Source: Rhodeus uyekii (lineage: Eukaryota; Chordata; Actinopteri; Cypriniformes; Acheilognathidae). Taken from it: a stretch of DNA of 64,000 bases. The stretch spans positions 4,775,501 to 4,839,500 of the forward strand of contig JAWRVZ010000027.1 in the NCBI GenBank assembly GCA_037043235.1, given 5' to 3'. The notes beneath the pieces are model-generated. The model saw only the letters and a list, made by a program, of their open reading frames with translations, made no database searches and was not told the DNA's origin. A program made the translations under genes and the position numbers. This document shows positions 56,392 through 64,000 of this stretch, in pieces (position 1 is the stretch's first letter; the number at the start of each line of letters is the position of its first letter).

Positions 56392-59300
56392 AGGCCTGTC
56401 AACTGAACACATGCTACAGTGAATATCACTAATTAACTAATGCACCTGATTCCTGTTTTGCTCTTACCTGCAGAGACCAGCACCACAGCCATGAAGAGTG
56501 CCATCTCATCTGACTCCAGGCCCAGAGAGCTCAGCTTGGAACTGAACTCAAACATGCCATTCAGCAAGGATCCCATTCCCAGACCCCTAAGGGTGCCCAG
56601 TGGGTAAGTTTGCCCATTCAGGAAAGTCACTGATCTTTCCTTGTGGTTGAACAGCGAGCAAAACCTCACCATAAGCACCTGCAAAAAGCAACAAGATAAG
56701 ATGGAGGTGAAAAATTGACCCATTTTCACTCTCAGAAGTTAACATCCCTAAGGCTCTTAACACTACACCACTATCTACACACTGCTGTGTTTGTTTTGAG
56801 TTATCTGACATGTCAACCTTTGGCTTAACCAATGCCATGAGTTTGAATTAGGGTGAATTGGGAAATCTGTTTGGGTAGTGCTTCTTTAATAACATTAAAC
56901 GGGATGTCAAATATCAGCAGAACTGCAAGGGTTATGTAATCAGTACCTGGAAAGTGCCTGCTTTGAGCAACATGACTTGATCGTGTTGGCAGAGCTCCTG
57001 GAAGCCTGGAATGCCCTTTGCGAATTCGACCACTTCACGTACAGCCGGCGTGAAGCACTGCGAGAAAGACTCCCACACCTGCTGACTGGAGACACCGGGT
57101 GCTGACACAGGGCACGCGTTCAGCGGACAGGCCTATGAGAGACACAGCAAATAACGCTTTTATTAGCCCATATGCTTCATTTATTGGTCTATTCTTGTAG
57201 TTTGATCTTAAATTATCCTTATCAATAAATATGAATGATTACAATAACCTGGAGTACGTAATCAGATTCCAAAAGTTCAATATTTGTAATTAGACAAGTA
57301 TACAAATTTGTGAATTTGTGTGTGTGTGTATTTTAATTTTAATTTAACATGATTTAAAGGGATAGTTCACCCAAAAATGAAAAGTAACCAAACAGTTGAT
57401 GGGCCCCATTGACTTAAAAAATACTATGGAAGTCAATAGATCCCATCAACTTGTTACTGACATTCTTCAAAATATCTTCTTTTGCTTTCATACAGGTTTG
57501 GAATAACTTCAGGGTGAGTAAATGATGACAGAATTTTCTTTTTTTGGGTAAACTATTACATAGCTTTTGATCAATTTATGAACCCCCTTTAGATCCTTCA
57601 CAAACCCAGTTTGGGAAACTCTGACATAATGTAACGTTTAATGCACTTTATGGTGTTGATAACAAAAAATAGCATTCTTTGAATACTCTTTCTCTTCGTA
57701 TTTTTATATCAATATGGGACAGGATTAAACTATTCAAATCCATTTGTTAAACAAATTAGGTCAAAAGTCAGATAATATTACCGTAATATTAAATGTAATT
57801 GATTAATGATGAAATTGTATTCAATAATGGGCTACAATGTGTAAGAACTCTACCAAGTAATGTATGTATCTCAAAACACTCCTCACCAGCACTTTGGAGC
57901 CCGCAGCCAACTTAAACGGACACGAGGCCAAGCTTTGGGACTCGCCGGCCATGTAGTTGTTGAAATCGGCGTGAGTGGGTTGTGAGGGCAGGCTGACGTT
58001 AGACCGGGAGTGATTTTGGCTGAATGAAGGAGCGTAGCTGTACTGACTGTTGTTCCCCAACGAGACCGGGCATTTTCTGTCGCTGGAAGCAACTGGGCAG
58101 CGAGGCGAGGCCGAGAAGCTTTCATGGGTAGATGCGTGGTACCCTGCAGGAGCGTAGCTGCTGTCCTGAGAAGGGTTGCTTTGAAAGGTGCTGGTTCGGC
58201 CGTTGGTGTTCATGTTGCCCGCACGCTTGTTTAGGTGGTCCTGCGTATTTGTGAAGATGTCCTGGTAGGCTCGGGATAAGGCACCGATGGCCTCTTTGGA
58301 TTGGTTCTCGCTGGGGCTGTGAGGAGGCTCGCGGGGGGGAGAGGTTTCCATGCCCATGCTGGACGATTCGTTGAGGCTGTTCATGTAGCTTTGCATCTCG
58401 TCCAAAAGCCTCTGCTTCTCTCGTTTAGGGATGCGGCCGAAACGCACAGCTAGGGGTCAGAGAGAAACAAAAGGGTTAAAGATAATGTTTTCTTAATATA
58501 TTTATTTGCCATTATTGTGCCTACTTCATCGGTGTGCCTGTTGTTTTAAAGAATAAAATATTTGAATTGTTTTGGATCCTGGAAGTTTTACACAAAATTA
58601 AGTCTGTCTATCTGTCATTATTTACCGTGTAGTTCAAACAAAAAAGAAGTTATTTTGGAGTTTTTGTTCATACAGTGAACGCTAGTGGGGTCAAAAACAA
58701 CACTGAACCCTGTCTTTCATTGTATGTAAAAAATAAAATAAAAAATACTTAATTTAAGTCAGGTTGAGTAAATAATGACAGAATTTTAATTTGTATTGTG
58801 AATTTTCACTTCGTGTTGTCTTCATACTTAAAATTAAATAAAAGTCTGGTATGTATTAAAGACAATTCATCTGAAATCGAGTAGTCAATACAAAATATTG
58901 TGAAACTACTGAATTTACTATGCAAATAACTGATAAACCAGGGCATCAAGAAATCCTGCTGATCAGTAATCAAAATGTCCATGAACCATTTTTTTTAATA
59001 ATAAAGGGCATAGCGCTATCAGAAATAACCTAGTGGGAAAAAATAAATTGCTTTGGAAGTTTTTAACCACTGTGTAAGAGACAACTTGCTATGCCGCTAT
59101 AACGGCATGCTGAGTCTTTGCTCAATGCAGTGTAAAATATGGATGAACATTAAAAACGTCAGTGTTGTTTTCGATGCTTCCACATCTTTTGCAAGCCCCT
59201 CACTCATTTCTCCATCACCACCCCTCCTCTAAGAAAATCTGTCAGCTGTTGAGTCTAAAAATAACACCAATGCTACCATATGTTAACCCCCCCCCCCCCC

Positions 59301-61919
59301 CCCCCCCCCCACTCCCACTCTTTATCTCTCTACCTCCCCTTCTGATCTTCATCCCTATAGTACTATCACTCCTCTCTGAAGCTGTAAGTAGGGCAGTGGG
59401 TCAGGCAGAACTTGATGACAATGCCACAGTAATTGGGAGAGAAACTAATGACTGTGATAAGGAAATGAGGGGAAGAGAGGAGAGGAGAGGAGAGGAGAGG
59501 AGAAAAGAGAATAATATGCCATTTTACAGATTGAGGTGACAATAGATGTAAGGGTTTGTGGTACATAATGCGTTTACCAGATGCAAGAAGGATGCTCCAT
59601 ATATTATATATGCCTCACAACACCTGTATATGAGAAAATGAGCCAAGAATGTTGCATGCATTGCCCTTAATAAATGGGGTTTTACACCACTCAAAATTGA
59701 ACTGAAAGTGCCTTTAAAACTGCAATTAAATTTCAGCTCTATCTGAATTGGGGTAGCGAACAGGTTGCATAACTGCACTTCAAATTTGACAGCAAGGAAG
59801 TAAAATTAAAATGAATTGAAATGAAATGAAATTCAAAGACTAATTTGAACTACAACAGCAAAAAATGTTGGTTTGGACAAAGTCTTATTTTAAAGGTATT
59901 TCAAAATTCAGTAAATTCCTCTTCCTGTGATTCCAATTCAGCTTCCCGTAGGGTGTGGCTAATTCAAATTCCAACATACCCATTCTGATTTCGGTTAAAA
60001 CATGTTGGTATGAATCTGATATCAAGACTACAAAGGTTCATCCTGTGCAACACAGTGTGTGACACATATAGCTCCACAGCACTGCACTGATTACTTGTGT
60101 GCGCAACGGCAAGATCATAGAGGAAGCGAAACCATGCCAGCCCATCGTGTCAAACCAAACATCTGTTTGTATCACTCAACCAAAATTAAACAACTGACTA
60201 AAGTGAAATCAGGGCGTTTGCTTTATTGTGGTATTTGAGGCAGTTAAAAGAGGTTTTCCTGTTTGTGCATGAGAACCCGTCAGAGAAACAGGTTTCTAGG
60301 TTGTGGGCACTAGCACTCTAACACTTTCAGAAACCATGGTTAAAATGACTGTTTACCTCCGTCACTTTGCACCCAATGGACTCATTTCTGTTGGTGCCCT
60401 CTTAGAACAACATCCAGGGCAATTCGCTACCAACACTTTCGCACACATTCGCTGGTAAACACCACGTGAAATGCTGCTGAGAACCTGACAGAAGTCAAAC
60501 CCAGCTTAAATAGGTCACAATGCATGAGTATAACATGGGTGTCAGTTTCTTTTGCCAAATTTCCTATCGGATTTATTTTTCATTCCAGTGCTATTTGAGG
60601 TTTAATCACTTCTGAAGGCAAACGTATAAGGCATTGTTCTTCCGAAGAGTTCAGATGTGCGGCTTTTTCTGCATCCCTTGCTTAATTTTTGCTGCAGAAC
60701 AACATTAATTGCTGAGGATGTTATAAGGGCATGAGCGTGGTAATCAAGTCGCCCGTGTTCCAATTTCTCAAAATAATTCCTGTATTTGCTGCAGTTTTCC
60801 AGATGACAGATAGCTTCAGGGACTGCGTGACTACATCCCTCATAAATCATTGTCTCTAGGAGGGATTGGGAGGCAGAGCTTAGGGAACGTGTGAGGGGGA
60901 AGGGTAAACCGATGGAGAGAAGGAGGCGAGAAAAAGGAGGGACCACAAAGGGCAAAGCTAGAGATGGAAACGAGTGCACAGCCAAAGTAAAAGAAACTTG
61001 CTCTCTTGAAAATTACCAATGGTGCAAGTCTATAAGAGGAAAGTAGGTTGAAGGGGCGGGTGTGGTGCTGGCCTGAAGAATGAGATGAAAGTACGACTTT
61101 TCACTATTTGTCATATGGAAGTGACCTGATCAAATTCTCACCGTCACGGGACATGCCAACAGATAGGCATTTTTTGAAGCGGCAGTGCTGGCAACGGTTG
61201 CGGTTCATGCGCATTATCAGGCAGTTCTCGTTCTTCACACACATCTTGTAGTTAATGTTCTGCTGAATGCTACGGCGGAAAAAGCCCTGCAAAGAACAAA
61301 AGACATGCATTATGATAAACCCCAATGCTAGACTCATGTATGGTATGTTTATTTTATCAGAAGCTCGTTATGTCTTACCTTGCAGCCTTCACATGCATGG
61401 ACACCATAGTGGAACCCTGATGCAATATCTCCACATACTTTACAAAGCAGCACCATGCCTCCAGTTTCTGCTCAGATAAAAATAGAAACATGGAGAGAAT
61501 GGGGTCAGGACTTAAAAGAACACAAAGAAGGTGTCCTAAATATTAGGGACTCGTTATTCCTTTGTGAAAGAAGATGCTGACTGAGTGTGTTGCGGATACT
61601 AAAAAGTGAACCCACTTACTGGTAAATGTGCCAGTGAATCCACAAGGCCTTTTACCGGCGATGGGATGGGAGTAGCTGTGCGGGTTCGGGGCTGCCGTGG
61701 AGTTATTGTAGATTTCAGGGAATTGAAAGACCAGTTTTGGAGAAGGTGGTGTTCCAATACTTCCTTGCTGCTTGAGTGCCCCAATCTCAGTGAAGGTGAC
61801 CTCCTCTGGTGAAGAGGGCTGGGAGTGAGAGGATGGAGACTGGGTTTGATAGCCACTAGAGGGGCTTCCTGGGCTTGGACAGGCACTGCCATTGGTACCA
61901 GCGTAGAGTATCACACTCC
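55470..61919 (-). CDS. nr1d4: Rev-erb family nuclear receptor, NR1D4-like (5' exon not found)
   Basis: Heme-binding transcriptional repressor of circadian genes. Minus-strand exons: 61620-61919, 61379-61467, 61142-61286, 57887-58449, 56947-57132, 56468-56678 and 55470-55666 (TGA), giving 562 residues. All are GT-AG with matching phases. The first zinc finger (CKVCGD ... HACEGCKGFFRRS) is split after CEGCK, as in other receptors; the second has CVKNENC and CQHCRFKKC. Next come VGMSRDAVRFGRIPKREKQR, a Ser-rich hinge and the LBD. Both heme ligands of REV-ERBs look conserved (Cys in ACPLNAC, His in NNLHSDK). It ends LLAFRIDP, with no helix-12 AF-2, typical of NR1D. NR1D4 is preferred over NR1D1/2 for its N-terminus and 12q13-type neighbours. 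Exon 2 needs one base from an upstream coding exon that I did not identify. Confidence 0.93.
56349..56389. repeat. (CT)n microsatellite
   Basis: CT run in the last Rev-erb intron, about 80 bp downstream of an exon donor in the transcript; it reads (AG)n on the sense strand. Confidence 0.95.
57353..57556. repeat. Foldback MITE, shortened copy
   Basis: 'aaagggatagttcacccaaa' at the left, then 'tgatgggccccattgactta' and the mirrored 'gggtgagtaaatgatgacag', 'tttttgggtaaactatta' at the right. Part of the left arm is missing. Confidence 0.75.
59287..59310. repeat. Poly-C tract of 24
   Basis: Homopolymer in a Rev-erb intron; reads as poly-G on the sense strand. Confidence 0.95.
59472..59502. repeat. 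(GGAGA)n minisatellite
   Basis: About six pentanucleotide units of GAGAG/GGAGA, purine-only on +. Confidence 0.9.
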
Positions 61920-64000
61920 CTGTACAAACACAAAAGTATATGAAGCATTGACGGGAAAAAACTTAAAAATGGATCTTTAGTTCAATACATTTTGATTAAA
62001 TACATTAATTTATACAATTAAAACACCTTGGCCCTAAACAAATGTTAAGATTAATTGTAGTTCTGTCATCACAACTCTCTCAAAAGATTTTGGCATGGAA
62101 ATGAGTATGGCAATGTTAATGTCTTGGTGGAATAGATCTGCTAAGCTACTACTTTTATCGCTGCTTCTGCTAAAGAGCAAGTACAGAACTTGCCACAACC
62201 ATACACATAACATAATCCAATGAGCAAGCAAGACACACTGCTGCTGTACAAGCATACATGAACCCATCACCCTCGTAGCAGATCCATACAGGTGGTCCAA
62301 AATCACGCCGCAAACTGCTTCTTGCCAGACAATAGGCAAGAATTTGAATATTGAGCAGCAAGCTCATTGGCTATGCAACGGGAACCAATAAGCTGTGCCC
62401 TACAGATAATGATTGCAAGCAGATTGGGTTGAGGACTTATGAGCCTGGGGCATCTAGAGTTTCACAACAGAACTTTGTATTTTTCTAGTATACTTTTCCA
62501 ATTTCAGCTACTGATGTATTAAACCAAGAACCATCTATTTTGAATGTTCAGTTTGTAAAGATCTGAGAACCAATAGGTATAAAATGATAGTAAGGGCATT
62601 TCTAGTGAACAGAGGATTTGACTGATGGAGCACAAGGAAGTTACTCTAAAAGTGAATACTGGAAATATATTTATGGCTCGATTAGCATGACAAGTTTTAT
62701 CCACAAATAAACTCACATGCTGGTTTAGTAAATAACAAATAGCATTCATTAATGCCAAGACAAATTTTTATTTGATTTCCAAATTAGCCAATGCAAAAAC
62801 TTGAATTGGGACATTCTACGCATATAAAGATATTTCAGAAATGGTATGCAGTAATGAATGCAGCCAGTGGGTTTTTGACTCATTTGATTAATTTGTGAAT
62901 CGACTCAACCCATTGACCGAAAGCTCTGGTTCAAAAGATGCTGACAACAACATGCCGTGCCTGTTTATTTGCTTTCTGTCAGGTAAATAGGGTCATTATA
63001 TGCGTGATATTTCATAGAGGGAAAGAAAAAACCACTTACAGCACCTTTCAGAGGGAGGTGATGCATTGATCTAACAGACTGGGAGTGAGTGTGTTTCCCT
63101 CAGTCAGAACCATCTCACGCGCTAAAAATAGTGACAGCTGCACAGCAACATCTTGCAACGTTCCCCATTTGTTGAAAAAACCCAGGATGTGTTGTAAGGT
63201 TTGGTTTTAATAGGCACACGTATTTTAAATAAAACCATTGGCTTGTTTTTTTTTCATTCCCCTGTAGGTTTCTCTTTTTCTCCCTCTGGTTTTCTGCATC
63301 CTATCACATCCTCTCCGGTCATGCGCGCAGGATGAGTTGAGACACAGTCTCACGTGTTCACAAGCTCTCCCGCCTCTCCTCTCCAATAATAGCCCTGGCA
63401 TAGTGCCCCAGCCAAACTGCACAACACCTGACCGCCGCCTCACATGGATTCCTGACACCGTTCCTGCCCAAACCAAATCCGCAGTCTCGTGTAAACAGCT
63501 ACAACAATCGCGAGTCGTGAGCATCAAAAGCATACACAGGGGGCGCACCGGAGTATGCCATGTCAGCTCTGCAATGATATTACGGTTCCCACACAGATGC
63601 GTTCCCTGTGAGAGAGAGAGGAGTCACGTTTTGTTACAATGTGCACTGTGGCTTTCAATTTGACTTTTTAAATAACCAGAGGACACTGAGAATGCGATTT
63701 AGAATCACTCTGAGAATGCTCAAAATGTTTCGGGAATCACTCGCACCGTTATTTTTTAACGGTGTAGCCTCTGTAATGCAGTAGTGGTTTTCAACAGGTA
63801 AACTATTTTATCAACGATATTACCTTAAAAATAGTTCTTGCTTATGACAATAATGAAGTTGGGCTTACAACTTTCAGGTGGTTGCTTACTGTCAAGAGTC
63901 AAAATAGCCCAACCTCTATGATGTTCTGACAGATGTTCTCTGTACGAGGCACCTTTTCGGTCCACATTTAGGGGATTTTTTTTTTGTCTTTTTTTTTCAG
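61920..64000. other. 5' region of the Rev-erb gene
   Basis: Should contain, or lead toward, the first exon and promoter. Visible candidates: a strong minus-strand donor (gtgct|gtaagtgg at about 63041), a CACGTG E-box at 63351-63356, a CACGTT-type box near 63625, a CCAAT box near 63384 and a more CpG-rich patch at 63310-63560. Upstream of 63664 I see nothing definite. Confidence 0.45.
63351..63356. promoter_or_regulatory. CACGTG E-box, candidate clock element
   Basis: A perfect E-box upstream of the Rev-erb coding exons, inside the most CpG-rich part of the flank. NR1D genes are known CLOCK/BMAL targets through E-boxes, so the position is sensible; function is inferred. Confidence 0.4.

Larger units (their letters stand above)
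58450..61141. other. Rev-erb intron between second zinc finger and hinge exons
   Basis: 2.7 kb, donor gtgaga and acceptor gacccctag. It holds a 24-base poly-C (59287-59310), a GGAGA pentanucleotide run (59472-59502) and a degenerate foldback fragment near 58620-58800. No exon was recognised. Confidence 0.7.

Noticed and set aside
62270..62367. Alternative Rev-erb first exon starting MSLLLNIQ and ending at a gtgatg donor
   Set aside because: The phase would fit, but the donor is weak and the hydrophobic start is unlike any Rev-erb N-terminus.
63041..63115. First coding exon of the Rev-erb gene ending at the strong donor near 63041
   Set aside because: In the frame demanded by exon 2 it has a TAG and no ATG after it. 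A frame starting MHHLPLKG would need a weak donor (aaag|gtgctg). Possible as a 5'UTR exon only.

Overview
The window is vertebrate genomic DNA, most likely from a cyprinid-type teleost. Genes are split by GT-AG introns and sit in AT-rich intergenic DNA. That DNA carries cyprinid-style repeats: a DANA-like SINE, tRNA-Ala-like SINEs, the foldback repeat starting with a 'gggatagttcaccca' end, and long microsatellites. Gene order also fits zebrafish-like fish. All coordinates, splice sites and reading frames were worked out by hand from the sequence; no alignment or database search was run.

Layout. 1-6690: gene-poor flank with nested repeats. 6690-13935: two tandem alpha-tubulin genes on + (about 1.4 kb between them), each with its own TATA promoter, a first coding exon holding only the ATG, and the same four-exon structure. 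They encode 451 aa (TUBA1A-like tail) and 449 aa (TUBA1C-like tail). 15750-34253: junctophilin 2 on -, five coding exons plus a 3'UTR exon, 781 aa. Its introns hold a 1.2-kb GATA/GACA satellite, two oppositely oriented Tigger-like elements, a solo LTR with a 5-bp target duplication, and a 151-bp TG run. 36512-45530: gdap1l1 on +, six exons, 366 aa. 45938-47258: a terminal-inverted-repeat element containing triplicated tRNA-like modules. 49055-50500: mfsd5 on -, single coding exon, 481 aa. 51243-52843: a decayed PIF/Harbinger transposon. 55470-61919: a Rev-erb nuclear receptor on -, seven coding exons found, best called nr1d4; the short first coding exon was not placed.

The genes do not form one pathway. 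Alpha-tubulins supply microtubules. Jph2 tethers sarcoplasmic reticulum to plasma membrane in muscle. Gdap1l1 is a GST-like membrane-anchored protein of neurons. Mfsd5 is a putative molybdate transporter. The Rev-erb is a heme-binding clock repressor. The most interesting signals are: near-perfect nucleotide identity between the tubulin last exons beside diverged flanks (gene conversion); an altered K40 acetylation loop in the second tubulin; inverted transposon copies around jph2 exon 2; a long hairpin inside one of them; and human-chr20 and human-chr12 type genes side by side.
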